Assembly: GCF_001717955.1 (NCBI RefSeq) | Contig: NZ_CP014168.1 | Span: 2,079,501-2,143,500 of the forward strand | Source of the DNA: Sphingomonas panacis | Lineage (GTDB): Bacteria > Pseudomonadota > Alphaproteobacteria > Sphingomonadales > Sphingomonadaceae | Length of the DNA stretch: 64,000 nucleotides | Reading direction: 5' to 3' | Shown here: one piece after another, positions 34,371-43,230 of the stretch | Layout: each line of letters starts with the position of its first letter | How positions within the stretch are numbered: the stretch's first letter is position 1 | Notes under the pieces: model-generated | Databases searched by the model: none | What the model saw: the letters and a program-made list of their open reading frames with translations, nothing else | Told to the model about the DNA's origin: nothing | Translations under genes and position numbers: made by a program

Positions 34371-34388
34371 TGCGATAGCGTTATCGCA
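34371..34388. terminator. Near-palindrome between convergent cupin-like and GH51 genes
   Basis: TGCGATAGCGTTATCGCA can form a 7-bp stem and overlaps the GH51 stop codon. It could be a weak bidirectional terminator. Its reverse complement contains TAACGCTA, the core of the two proposed operators nearby, so a regulatory role is a second possibility. Confidence 0.4.
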
Positions 34389-35952
34389 GCGCCAGCACCG
34401 CGACCGATTTGGGCGGCAGCACGATGCGCAGCCCCTTGGCGGTCTGTGTCGCGGTGATCGGGGCGGGGGCCACTGTGTCGGGCGCGGCGAAGCTGTTGAC
34501 GCTATCGACCCGTGGCGCGGTCAGAACCTGCCCGCTGCCCTGCGAGACGCTGGCGCCGGCCACGTCGAGGACGATCTCCGCCGGGCGGTTCGGATCGACG
34601 TTGGTCGCCGACACCCAGAGCTGACCGCCGGTATCGCGCGCCGCGACGGCATCGACCTGCGGCATGCTGATGGTGCCATGCGTATAGGTGGCCGAACTGT
34701 AGGCGAGCGGCACGTAGGTGGCGTCCTGGAACGGCAGGTACATCCGGTAGACGTGGTAGGTCGGCGTCAGCACCATCTTCGGCCCGTCGGTCAGGATCAT
34801 CGCCTGCAACACGTTGATCATCTGCGCGATATTGGCGACGCGCACGCGATCGGCATGGCGCATGAAGATGTTGAGGTTGATCGCGGCGAGGATCGCGTCA
34901 CGAAGCGAATTCTGCTGTTGCAGGAAGCCGGGGTTGCTGCCCGGCGTCGGCGCCAGCCACGCGCCCCATTCGTCAACTACCAGCGCGATCTTCTTGCCCG
35001 GATCGTAGCGGTCCATGATCGCCGATTGCTTGACGATCAGATCGTCCATGCCGCGCGTCTCCTTGAGCAGCCGCGCGTAATCGTCCTCGCCGAAGCCCGT
35101 GCTCGCCATGCGCGGCGGCCACCCGCCGACGCTGTAGCTGTGCAGCGACACGCCCTCGATGTCCCAGCTCCACGCCTTGCTGGCCCACGCCTTCATCACC
35201 GCTTCGGTATAATCGCCCTTGTCGGCATCCCAACCGACCGCGATCCGCTTCATCTGGTCGGTGGTCTTTTGCGCCGGATTGCCGTTGCGCGAGAAATGGC
35301 TGAACAGCTTCATTTGTTCGACATAATGATCGGGCGACATCGCGCCGCCGCAACCCCAATTCTCGTTGCCGAGGCCGAGGTACTTGACCTTATAGGGTGC
35401 CGGATGGCCGTTGGCGGCGCGCTCCTTGGCGAGCGTGGTCGGCTGGTCGGTGGTCATATATTCGAGCCACCTGCTCGACTCTTCGACGGTGCCCGAGCCG
35501 ACGTTGACCGAGACATAGGCCTCGGCGCCGATCTGGCCGAGGAAATCCATATATTCCTCGGTGCCGAAGCTGTTCGGCTCGGGCACGCCGCCCCAGTTCG
35601 CATTGACCGTGACGGTGCGCTTCGTCTGCGGGCCGATGCCGTCGCGCCAGTGATATTCGTCGGCGAAGCAGCCGCCCGGCCAGCGCACGTTGGGCACCTT
35701 CAGCGCGCGCAAAGCGCGCACGACATCGCTGCGGATGCCGCGCACGTTGGGGATCGCCGAGGCCTTGCCGACCCAGATGCCGCCATAGATGCCGGTGCCG
35801 AGATGCTCGGCGAACTGGCCGAACACGTCGCGGTCGATTCTGGGGCCAGGCTTGGTTGCTTCTACGCGGACGATCAGCGGCGCGTCGGCGGCAAGCGCGG
35901 GCGTCGCAGTCGACAGCAGCAGCGCGGCGACGGTGCAGGCAAGGCGTTTCAT
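34381..35952 (-). CDS. GH51 alpha-L-arabinofuranosidase, exported
   Basis: GH51 enzymes remove alpha-arabinofuranosyl side groups from arabinoxylan. The 523-residue protein has a signal peptide ending near ATPALAA, the acid/base Glu197 in GLGNENWG, and the nucleophile Glu328 in VVDEWGAW. VRWPGGCFADEYHWRDGIGP is the expected N-terminal barrel motif. It is 15 bp behind a GH43 gene on the same strand and likely shares its transcript. Confidence 0.94.
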   Translation of the reverse strand: MKRLACTVAALLLSTATPALAADAPLIVRVEATKPGPRIDRDVFGQFAEHLGTGIYGGIWVGKASAIPNVRGIRSDVVRALRALKVPNVRWPGGCFADEYHWRDGIGPQTKRTVTVNANWGGVPEPNSFGTEEYMDFLGQIGAEAYVSVNVGSGTVEESSRWLEYMTTDQPTTLAKERAANGHPAPYKVKYLGLGNENWGCGGAMSPDHYVEQMKLFSHFSRNGNPAQKTTDQMKRIAVGWDADKGDYTEAVMKAWASKAWSWDIEGVSLHSYSVGGWPPRMASTGFGEDDYARLLKETRGMDDLIVKQSAIMDRYDPGKKIALVVDEWGAWLAPTPGSNPGFLQQQNSLRDAILAAINLNIFMRHADRVRVANIAQMINVLQAMILTDGPKMVLTPTYHVYRMYLPFQDATYVPLAYSSATYTHGTISMPQVDAVAARDTGGQLWVSATNVDPNRPAEIVLDVAGASVSQGSGQVLTAPRVDSVNSFAAPDTVAPAPITATQTAKGLRIVLPPKSVAVLALR

Positions 35953-35967
35953 CGGGAGACCTCGTCG

Positions 35968-37962
35968 TCAGGGCAGGATACGGAAGCGCGCCAGATCGGC
36001 GTTGTCGGCGGTTGGCCCCGGGCTGTCGGCGCGAAGCGCGCCGGTGGCGGGATCGACATGGAGATAGCGGCTGGTGGCGAGCGACATCAGCACCGCGCCG
36101 CCGCTGAGGCTTTCCATCCACTGGAAGCTCTGTCCCGGTGAATCGGCGCGCACCGGTTGCAGCGACACCGCGCCGTCCGCCGCTACCGTCAGCGCTTTGC
36201 GGCCGCTGAGCAACGCCACCCGACCGAGCTTCCGGTCGGCAACCAGCAACGGCGCCTGCAACAGCGCGGCGGTGCGATCCGAACCGAGCGGGCGCAGCGT
36301 GATGCTCTTGCCAAAGGGGATCGTCGGGCGGCTTTCGGGCCGGCCTTCGGTAACGCCGACGCTGGCGAAATCGGCGAAACCACCCGCCGCGCTGTGCTGG
36401 TTATAGGCGAACAGCCCGGAGCGGACGCCCTGGAAGGTTAGCAACTGATAGACCGTCGTGAAATCGGGGCCGAGATCGGTGAAATGGGTGCCATCGGTCG
36501 AATAGCTGAAGCGCGCCTGCTCGGTATCGAAATCGCACGCCGCGCGCAGCCACAGGTGTGACGCGCGAACCGGTGCGCTCGCGATGCGGCCGCCGTTTTC
36601 GTCGAAACGCACGATGCTCAGACCGTTCGCGCCACGTTCGACGCCAAGCCATGCATAAGGGCGGTTGAGCAACGCCAGTCCAGCAACGTCACCTACTGCG
36701 AGCCCGCTCGCATCGAGTTCGGCGGTGATGGTCGATTGCGGGCCGATCGCGCGCTGGGTCAGCGTGTTGCGCGCCGACAGGAAATCGCTGGCGGGGGCGG
36801 TGTGAAGCCGCAGCGAGCCGGGCCGCTCGGTCAGCGACCAGCGTGCCGGATCGGGGACGTGGTTCCATTCCCAGACATTGGCGAGCGCGCCGTCGAAGCT
36901 GTCGCTGCGCTGATAGGGTGCGCGCGGCGCCGCCGCCGAAGCGATCGGCTTTACCCAGGTGCGCGGGCTTCGGCCGAGATTGCCGGGCAGGCCGAAATAG
37001 GGCCAGCCGTCCTTCCACGTCACCGGCGACAGCGCGGTCAGCCGGCCGACCGAATTGCCCTCGAACATCGACCAGCCCCACCAGTCACCCTTCGGGGTCT
37101 GGATGATGCCGCCCTGATGCATCGACATCGCATCGCGCAGTTTCGGGTCGGGCGGCAGGATCGTCGCCAGATCCTTGTTGCCGCGCAGGTGATAGCCCTT
37201 GGCGAGGCCGAAATCCTCATGCTCGCTGATCGACGGGTTGATTTCCCACGGCCCGAGCGGCGATGTGGCGCGCGCGGCGGGCATGCGGAAGCTGCCGGAA
37301 TATTCGGCGGTGGTGATGTAATAGGTCTTGCCGAACTTGTAGAAGTGCGAGCCTTCGCCAAGCCCGGTGCCCTTCTGCGTGATGATCCGCTCGCTGCCCG
37401 GCACGATGTCCGTCAGGCTGGCGTCGAGCTGCGCGAGGTGGAGTTCCTGATAGCCCCAGACGACGTACGCCTTGCCGTCGTCATCGAACAGCACCGACAG
37501 ATCGTGGAAGGTCCGCTTCATCGGCGTGCGCGTCCACGGCCCCTTGGGGGATTTGGCGGTGAACATCTGCGTCATCGCGTGGTTGACGTTGCTGAAGATG
37601 TAGAAGGTGCCGTCGTGATAACGGAAGCTCGGCGCCCAGATGCCCTGGCCGTAGATATTCTTGCCGTCCTCCAGCCGGTATGCCGGGCCGAGATCGAGCG
37701 TGTCGAGCGCGTAGCCGACGAAATCCCAGTTCACCATGTCCTTCGAATGGAGGATCGGCAGGCCGGGCATGGCGTGCATGGTCGTGCCGGTCAGGTAGAA
37801 ATCGTCGCCGACGCGGATCATGTCGGGGTCGGAGAACTCGTCGTAGAACAACGGGTTGGTGTAGGTGCCGTTGCCGTTGTCGGCGGTCCAGGTCGGGCGC
37901 TCCGACGCGATGGCGGGGGTGGCGACGAGCGCCAGCGCGATCAGGCTTGCGAACGATTTCAT
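35968..37962 (-). CDS. GH43 glycosidase with C-terminal beta-sandwich and trefoil-like tail
   Basis: The 664-residue exported enzyme has a signal peptide and a five-bladed GH43 domain with catalytic Asp in EFSDPDMIRVGDDFYLTG near residue 47, the pKa-modulating Asp in DLSVLFDDDG, and the acid Glu in GEGSHFYK. A concanavalin-like domain (CBM91 type) follows near 370-560, and a further 100-residue stretch resembles a beta-trefoil. It is likely an arabinofuranosidase or xylosidase. The ATG at 37962 follows GGGAG. Confidence 0.88.
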   Translation of the reverse strand: MKSFASLIALALVATPAIASERPTWTADNGNGTYTNPLFYDEFSDPDMIRVGDDFYLTGTTMHAMPGLPILHSKDMVNWDFVGYALDTLDLGPAYRLEDGKNIYGQGIWAPSFRYHDGTFYIFSNVNHAMTQMFTAKSPKGPWTRTPMKRTFHDLSVLFDDDGKAYVVWGYQELHLAQLDASLTDIVPGSERIITQKGTGLGEGSHFYKFGKTYYITTAEYSGSFRMPAARATSPLGPWEINPSISEHEDFGLAKGYHLRGNKDLATILPPDPKLRDAMSMHQGGIIQTPKGDWWGWSMFEGNSVGRLTALSPVTWKDGWPYFGLPGNLGRSPRTWVKPIASAAAPRAPYQRSDSFDGALANVWEWNHVPDPARWSLTERPGSLRLHTAPASDFLSARNTLTQRAIGPQSTITAELDASGLAVGDVAGLALLNRPYAWLGVERGANGLSIVRFDENGGRIASAPVRASHLWLRAACDFDTEQARFSYSTDGTHFTDLGPDFTTVYQLLTFQGVRSGLFAYNQHSAAGGFADFASVGVTEGRPESRPTIPFGKSITLRPLGSDRTAALLQAPLLVADRKLGRVALLSGRKALTVAADGAVSLQPVRADSPGQSFQWMESLSGGAVLMSLATSRYLHVDPATGALRADSPGPTADNADLARFRILP

Positions 37963-38007
37963 GCGTGTCTCCCGGAAGCTCTTAGAGCGTCGTGACATCA
38001 AACAGCT

Positions 38008-38153
38008 CCGTTCGTGCTGAGGAGAGATCGAGTAGGGCCAACGGCCTGTATCGAGAGCTCGTATCGAAGCACAGGTCGCGCGCGAAACCTGTACTCCGAT
38101 ACGCTACCTCGATACGCCCTTCGGGCTACTCGGCAGCTACTCAGCACGAATGG
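38008..38153. repeat. Long 146-bp inverted repeat element, copy B
   Basis: The arms begin CCGTTCGTGCTGAG and end CTCAGCACGAATGG. Inner motifs GATCGAGTA, TATCGAAGCACAGG and CTCGATACGCCCTTCGGGCT match copy A at 8435-8580 in the same order. It lies between the two GH43 genes. Confidence 0.8.
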
Positions 38154-38173
38154 GGAGGTGAAAACATCGCGTG

Positions 38174-39832
38174 TTAACGCCGCAGCCCCTGCGCGAACGG
38201 GCCGATCATCGTGCCGACGAACCCGCCAGCGGTCGCGGTGCTGAGGTTGGTGGCATCGACCCCGGCGGCGACCGTCGTCCACGCCTTGCCCTGCGATACC
38301 GCGAAATCGTAGCGGCCGCCGTGGGCGGCGATGCGCAATTGCACCGGGCCTGCCGCGATCGGACGCTCCGCCACGGTGACGCCGTCGCGCGGCTCCTGCT
38401 TGCCGGCGCGGCGCGCGACGCGGACGAAGGTCTTGCCGTCGTGGCGGGTCAGCGCGATCGTCAGGAAATACTCGTCGTTCTGGAGCGCGGCGAGACCTGC
38501 CATCTCGCCCTCGCGCGGCGCGAAGCTGAGCGCGGTGGTGACGGTCGCGTCGGCATGCTGCTGGCGGCGCGCGACAAAGGCGGGGCGGCCGAAATCGCCG
38601 AGTCCGTCGTGACCCGGCGTCAGCGACAGCGCGCCGCCGGCAGGCTGCACCGGCGCGGTGCGCATCGCCATCCATTCGCGGCCGAGGCTAGGCGCGGTGA
38701 AATCGTCGCGCACGGTGAAGCTGCCGGTCAGCGGCGTCGTGCCGGCGGGGGCGGCGGGGAGCGGCGCCTTGACCAAGGTCGGCACCGGCTTGCCGCGATC
38801 GAGGATCACCGGCCAGCCGTCACGCCACGTCACCGGCAGCAGGAAGGTCTCGCGCCCGGCGTTGTAATAATCCTTGGCGTAAGGCCGCGTGCCGAGGAAC
38901 ACCGACCACCAGCGCCCGTCGGGCAATTGCACCAGATCGGCATGGCCGGTCGCGCTGATCGGCGCGGCGCGACCGGCGGGCAGATCGCGCTGGGTCAGGA
39001 TCGGGTTGATCGAGGGCGGGGCGGGACGATACGGCCCATCGACCTTGTCGGCTCGGAGGATCACCTCGCTGTGGTTGACGCTGGTGCCGCCCTCCGCCGC
39101 CATCAGATAATATGTGCCGTTGACCTTGTAGACGTGCGGCCCCTCGATCCAGACCGGCTTGGCGGCGGGATCGATGCCGCCATCGACGATCATCTTGGCG
39201 TTGCCGAGCATCTTGAGGGCGACCGGATCGAACTGCTCGATCCAGATCGCGCGGTGGCCCGAGTAGCGCGGCTCGCCTTCGGGCGCGCGGTTGTTGACGA
39301 TCCACGCGCGGCCATCGTCGTCGAAGAACATCGAGGGATCGATCCCCTCGACGGTCTTGAGCCAGACCGGATCGGACCACGGACCAGCGGGGTTGGTCGC
39401 GGTGATGACGAAATTGCCGCCGCAATCGACGCAGGTGTTGACGATGTAGAACCGGCCGTTGTGGTGGTTGATCGCAGGCGCGAACACGCCGCGGGACATC
39501 GCGAGCGTGCCGAAATCGAGCTGGCCGGGGCGGTCGATCGCGTTGCCGATCTGCTTCCAGTGGATCAGATCGCGGCTGTGGAACACCGGGATGCCGGGGA
39601 ACCACGAGAAGGTCGAGGTGACGAGATAATAATCGCTGCCGACGCGCAGGATGCTGGGATCGGAATAGAAGCCGGCGAGGATCGGGTTGCGATACTGGCC
39701 CGCCGGGGCGGCGGGGCCATCGGTGCCGCGATATTCGACCCAGTCGAAGCGCGCCTTTTCAGGTGCCGGCGCGGCCGACACCAACGTCGCTGTCGCAAGC
39801 GCGCCGACCATCGCCAGGATAGTGCTCTTCAT
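38174..39832 (-). CDS. GH43 beta-xylosidase-like enzyme, exported
   Basis: The 552-residue enzyme carries a signal peptide, a GH43 five-bladed propeller with catalytic Asp in GFYSDPSILRVG near residue 57, GIDPSMFFDDDG with the modulating Asp, and the acid Glu in WIEGPHVYK. A C-terminal beta-sandwich (CBM91-like) starts near 370. This domain layout fits beta-xylosidases and exo-acting arabinan or xylan enzymes. It is the first gene of a GH43-GH43-GH51 arm and has an operator-bearing promoter in front. Confidence 0.9.
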   Translation of the reverse strand: MKSTILAMVGALATATLVSAAPAPEKARFDWVEYRGTDGPAAPAGQYRNPILAGFYSDPSILRVGSDYYLVTSTFSWFPGIPVFHSRDLIHWKQIGNAIDRPGQLDFGTLAMSRGVFAPAINHHNGRFYIVNTCVDCGGNFVITATNPAGPWSDPVWLKTVEGIDPSMFFDDDGRAWIVNNRAPEGEPRYSGHRAIWIEQFDPVALKMLGNAKMIVDGGIDPAAKPVWIEGPHVYKVNGTYYLMAAEGGTSVNHSEVILRADKVDGPYRPAPPSINPILTQRDLPAGRAAPISATGHADLVQLPDGRWWSVFLGTRPYAKDYYNAGRETFLLPVTWRDGWPVILDRGKPVPTLVKAPLPAAPAGTTPLTGSFTVRDDFTAPSLGREWMAMRTAPVQPAGGALSLTPGHDGLGDFGRPAFVARRQQHADATVTTALSFAPREGEMAGLAALQNDEYFLTIALTRHDGKTFVRVARRAGKQEPRDGVTVAERPIAAGPVQLRIAAHGGRYDFAVSQGKAWTTVAAGVDATNLSTATAGGFVGTMIGPFAQGLRR

Positions 39833-39878
39833 CGTCCGACCTCTCCCGTACCGCGCCGTCCCACGGCGTCGAGGCCAG

Positions 39879-39907
39879 ATGTTAACGCTATCAAAGAGCG
39901 CTGTCGA
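39879..39907 (-). promoter_or_regulatory. Proposed GH43-arm promoter with LacI-type operator
   Basis: On the minus strand TCGACA (39902-39907) and TAACAT (39879-39884) are spaced by exactly 17 bases. The near-palindrome TGTTAACGCTATCA (39880-39893, plus-strand reading) overlaps the -10 and spacer and shares the TAACGCTA core with the receptor operator at 32485-32498. One repressor probably controls both arms. Confidence 0.65.
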
Positions 39908-39916
39908 GGCGTTCGC

Positions 39917-40261
39917 TCAGCGCTCGTCGTCGGCGCTGCGCCCGGTCAGCGGAAAGCCGTCGCCGGTGGCGGCGTCGCTGTCGAAATCCTCGCCTTCGTT
40001 GCCGCCGCCCGCGCCCGAGCCGCTGCCGTGGACCGCGCCGGTCGCGGAATCGTAGGAGGCGCGCTTGCCATTGTCGGGCGGGATCGCGGCGTCGGCACGC
40101 GTATTGGCCTCCAGCGCCTTTTCGCTCGCATGCGCCTGACTGTCATATTCCTGGCCCGAATAGCCGGGGCCGGCGCCGAGCTCGCCGGTCTGGACGTCGA
40201 TGTCTTTGTCGATGCTGCCGCCCGCTCTGGGCGATTCGGGTAGATCCTTGGGTGCCGACAT
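39917..40261 (-). CDS. Small hydrophilic conserved hypothetical protein
   Basis: The 114-residue product begins MSAPKDLPESPRAGGSIDKD and is rich in Gly, Ser and Asp, with no membrane segment; it is probably largely disordered. The ATG at 40261 is supported by AAGGAG eight bases upstream. It converges on nothing and lies upstream of the GH43 promoter. No function is recognised; the composition resembles stress-associated small proteins. Confidence 0.65.
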   Translation of the reverse strand: MSAPKDLPESPRAGGSIDKDIDVQTGELGAGPGYSGQEYDSQAHASEKALEANTRADAAIPPDNGKRASYDSATGAVHGSGSGAGGGNEGEDFDSDAATGDGFPLTGRSADDER

Positions 40262-40369
40262 GATCGTTCTCCTTGCGGGCACAACGCATCACATCGTAGC
40301 GGGTGCCAGGCACGGGTCCGAAGCTGACTCCCGTGCGTTGTTGCAGTGCAGCAATTCGAGGAATCCGCA

Positions 40370-40810
40370 ATGCCGTCCGTTACCGACAATGCCATGACAT
40401 TATGGAACTGGCCGCTGGCCGCGGCGCAGTGGAACAAGGACGTCATCGATATGATGTTCGGTGCGCAGCGCGTCGTCGCCGCGCGCATGCCGACGATCGC
40501 CGCGGCGATGCAGAACCCGCTGGCTGCCGATCATGTCGAACTAAGCCGGATGGTTTCGGAGAAGGTTGGCGCGTTCACCACCTCGGGCAAGTCGATCAGT
40601 GCGGCGGGCGACGCCGTGCAGCGCGCGGGCAGCGCCAATGCGCGGGCGCTGAGCAAGATGGCGTCGGGCAGCGTGCTGTGGCCGAGCGACTGGATGCGCC
40701 TCGCCGAAAGCAATCTCGCGGCGGCGGCGGCGATGGCCGCGCTCCCCACCGCCACGCTGGCGCCGCTTCAGGACGGCGTGAAGGCGAACGACACCCGGTT
40801 CCGGAAGTAG
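40370..40810 (+). CDS. Phasin-like protein
   Basis: The 146-residue, mostly helical protein has an early segment WNWPLAAAQWNKDVIDMMFGA and repeated Ala-rich amphipathic helices, a pattern seen in phasins that coat polyhydroxyalkanoate granules. The ATG at 40370 follows GAGGAA by about six bases. No PHA synthase gene is adjacent, so the assignment is tentative and rests on composition and helix pattern. Confidence 0.5.
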   Translation: MPSVTDNAMTLWNWPLAAAQWNKDVIDMMFGAQRVVAARMPTIAAAMQNPLAADHVELSRMVSEKVGAFTTSGKSISAAGDAVQRAGSANARALSKMASGSVLWPSDWMRLAESNLAAAAAMAALPTATLAPLQDGVKANDTRFRK

Positions 40811-40826
40811 AACGCACGAACGGTCA

Positions 40827-40851
40827 GGGCCGGGGCTTCACGCCCCGGCCC
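40827..40851. terminator. Bidirectional GC hairpin
   Basis: GGGCCGGGGC and GCCCCGGCCC pair perfectly around a five-base loop, between the convergent phasin-like and hemerythrin genes. No long T-run follows on either strand. Confidence 0.7.
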
Positions 40852-40857
40852 GTCCGG

Positions 40858-41361
40858 TCAGCCGCCGAGCGACACGGTCTCGAAGGTGCGCGCCTCGGGC
40901 GTGGGCAACTTCTTCTTGTACTGCGCGGTCAGCTCTTCCTTGCGGGCGAACATCTGCTCGCCGAGCGCGGCGAGATCGAGGTCGGTGCGCCGCGCCTGCG
41001 CGAACAGGCCCTTGAGGAACGCTTCCTCCTCGTGGACGTGGTGCTTGATCTGCTCGGCCAGCACGGTCACCTTGGCGTCGTAGAAATCGTCGCTCGGCTT
41101 GCCGTTCTCGATCTCGGTGATCAGCACCTTGGCGCCGTCATGTTCGACATAGCTCTCGTCGAGCAAATCGTCTTCGACTTCGCCCTTGCACGCCGGATAG
41201 AAGATCTCTTCCTCGATCTGGGTGTGGACGGTGAGTTCGAGGCAAATCTGCTCGGCAATCTTGCGCTTGGCGACGGCACCCTTGGCGCTCTCATAGTCGG
41301 AAAACAGATCTTCCACCTTGCGGTGATCGGCCTTGAGCAAGGCGATCGCGTCGTGTGCCAT
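40858..41361 (-). CDS. Hemerythrin HHE domain protein
   Basis: The 167-residue four-helix protein has the metal ligands in order: His near residue 13 (LLKADHRKVEDLF), HTQIEEEIFYP near 46, EHDGAK near 73 and HHVHEEEAF near 107. These proteins bind a di-iron centre and sense or carry O2 or NO, or handle iron. The ATG at 41361 follows AGGAG. It is divergent from the pyruvate-oxidase-like gene, and both may respond to oxygen or redox state. Confidence 0.88.
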   Translation of the reverse strand: MAHDAIALLKADHRKVEDLFSDYESAKGAVAKRKIAEQICLELTVHTQIEEEIFYPACKGEVEDDLLDESYVEHDGAKVLITEIENGKPSDDFYDAKVTVLAEQIKHHVHEEEAFLKGLFAQARRTDLDLAALGEQMFARKEELTAQYKKKLPTPEARTFETVSLGG

Positions 41362-41500
41362 GTCGTGTTCTCCTGTTGGATAGTGCGCCCTCAACGTCCG
41401 GTCGGCGCGGGGCGTTCCTCGGGGCTGCAAAGCGGACGCAAGGACCGTCCGGGCGCTTCATGGGTTACAGCCGGGTCCAGTTCTTCCCGGAGCATCCCTC

Positions 41501-43213
41501 ATGGCCCAGACCGTCGCGCAGGTTATCATCGAAACGCTCGAACAGGCGGGCGTGCGTCGCTGTTATGGCGTTCCCGGCGATACGCTCAACCACATCACCG
41601 ATGCGATCCGCACCTCGGGAATCCGTTGGGTTCATGTCCGCCACGAGGAAGCCGGCGGCTTCGCGGCGGGCGCGGATGCGCTGCTGACCGGTGAGCTGGC
41701 GGCGTGCGCTGGGTCGTGCGGGCCGGGCAGCCTGCATTTCATCAACGGGCTGTTCGAAAGCCACCGCAACCGCGCGCCGGTGGTGCTGATCGCCAGCCAG
41801 ATCGTCCGCGACGAACTCGGTTTCGAGTTTCCGCAGGAAGTCGATTTCAAGCAGGTCTATTCGGCGTGCAGCGTGTTCTGCGACGAGATCCGCACCCCCG
41901 CCCAGGCGCGCCGCATGACGGCGATGGCGGCGCAGGCGGCGCTCGCGAAGAAGGGTGTGGCGGTGCTGATCGTGCCAGCCGATGTGTCGTCCTCGGCCGC
42001 GCCCGACGAACCCGCGTTCGCGGTGCATCGCGCGCAGCCGCGCATCTTGCCGTCGGAGGATGAACTGGCGCGGATCGCCGGGTTGCTCAACGCGGGCGAG
42101 AAGGTGGCGATTTACGGTGGTTCGGGTTGTCACGATGCGCATGACGAGGTGGTCGCACTCGCCGAGCGGCTCAAGGCGCCGGTCGCGCATACATCGCGCG
42201 CCAAGGACTTCCTCGAACATGACAATCCGTATGTGGTCGGCATGACCGGCGTGTTCGGATCGGAGAGCGGCTATCACGCGCTGATGGACTGCGACACGCT
42301 GCTGCTGCTCGGCTGCGATTTCGCGTGGCGGCAATTCTACCCGTCCAAGGCGAAGATCATCCAGATCGATATCGATGGATCGCATCTCGGCCGCCGCCAT
42401 CCGGTCGATCTCGGCGCGGTCGGCGGGATTCGCGAAACGCTTGGCGCACTGCTCCCGCTGATCGAGACGCGCGAGGAACGCGGCTTTCTCGACACCTGCC
42501 TCACGCATCGCCAAAAATCGCTGGAGAGCGAAAGCAAACATGCCGTCGCCGAGACGGGCAAGGCGATCCATCCGCAATATCTCACCGAGACGATCGGCCG
42601 CCACGCCTCGCCCGACGCGGTGTTCACCGCCGACGGCGGCTCGCCGATGGTCTGGCTGCTGCGCCACGTGCCCGCGACTGGACGCAACCGCACCGTCATT
42701 TCGCTCACCCACGGCACGATGGCGAACGCGATGCCGCAGGCGCTCGGCGCCAAGGCGGCGTTCCCCGAACGGCAGGTGATTTCGCTGTCGGGCGACGGCG
42801 GCATCGCGATGCTGATCGGCGACCTGATGACCGCGATTCAGGAAGATCTGCCGATCAAGGTGTGCATCTACAACAACAGCTCGCTCGGGTTCGTCGAGCT
42901 GGAACAGAAGGTCGAGGGGCTGCTCGACACCTATACCGATCTCAAGAACCCCGATTTCGCGCAGGTCGGCGCGGCGATGGGCTTCTGGAGCCGGCGCGTC
43001 GAGGACAGCGCCGATCTGGACGCGGCGGTGCGGCAATGGCTCGCCGAGCCGGGGCCAGCTTTGCTCGATGTCGTTACCGATCGCTACGAACTGGTGATGC
43101 CGCCCAAGGTCGAGGCCAACCAGGTGTTCGGCACCGCGCTCTATTCCGCCAAGGCGGTGCTCGCCGGTCGCGCGGGCGAGGCGTTCCAGCTTATGAAGGG
43201 CGCGATCAGCTAA
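41501..43213 (+). CDS. Thiamine-diphosphate enzyme, pyruvate oxidase/dehydrogenase (PoxB) type
   Basis: The 570-residue enzyme has the N-terminal glutamate-bearing pyrimidine domain (RHEEAGGFAAGADAL near residue 48), a central FAD-type domain, and the ThDP motif GDGGIAMLIGDLMTAI...NN near 430-458. It matches ubiquinone-dependent pyruvate dehydrogenases, which turn pyruvate into acetate and CO2 at the membrane. Acetolactate synthase-like relatives cannot be excluded. It is followed 17 bp later by tag. Confidence 0.82.
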   Translation: MAQTVAQVIIETLEQAGVRRCYGVPGDTLNHITDAIRTSGIRWVHVRHEEAGGFAAGADALLTGELAACAGSCGPGSLHFINGLFESHRNRAPVVLIASQIVRDELGFEFPQEVDFKQVYSACSVFCDEIRTPAQARRMTAMAAQAALAKKGVAVLIVPADVSSSAAPDEPAFAVHRAQPRILPSEDELARIAGLLNAGEKVAIYGGSGCHDAHDEVVALAERLKAPVAHTSRAKDFLEHDNPYVVGMTGVFGSESGYHALMDCDTLLLLGCDFAWRQFYPSKAKIIQIDIDGSHLGRRHPVDLGAVGGIRETLGALLPLIETREERGFLDTCLTHRQKSLESESKHAVAETGKAIHPQYLTETIGRHASPDAVFTADGGSPMVWLLRHVPATGRNRTVISLTHGTMANAMPQALGAKAAFPERQVISLSGDGGIAMLIGDLMTAIQEDLPIKVCIYNNSSLGFVELEQKVEGLLDTYTDLKNPDFAQVGAAMGFWSRRVEDSADLDAAVRQWLAEPGPALLDVVTDRYELVMPPKVEANQVFGTALYSAKAVLAGRAGEAFQLMKGAIS

Positions 43214-43230
43214 ACGAGGGAGGATCGCCG

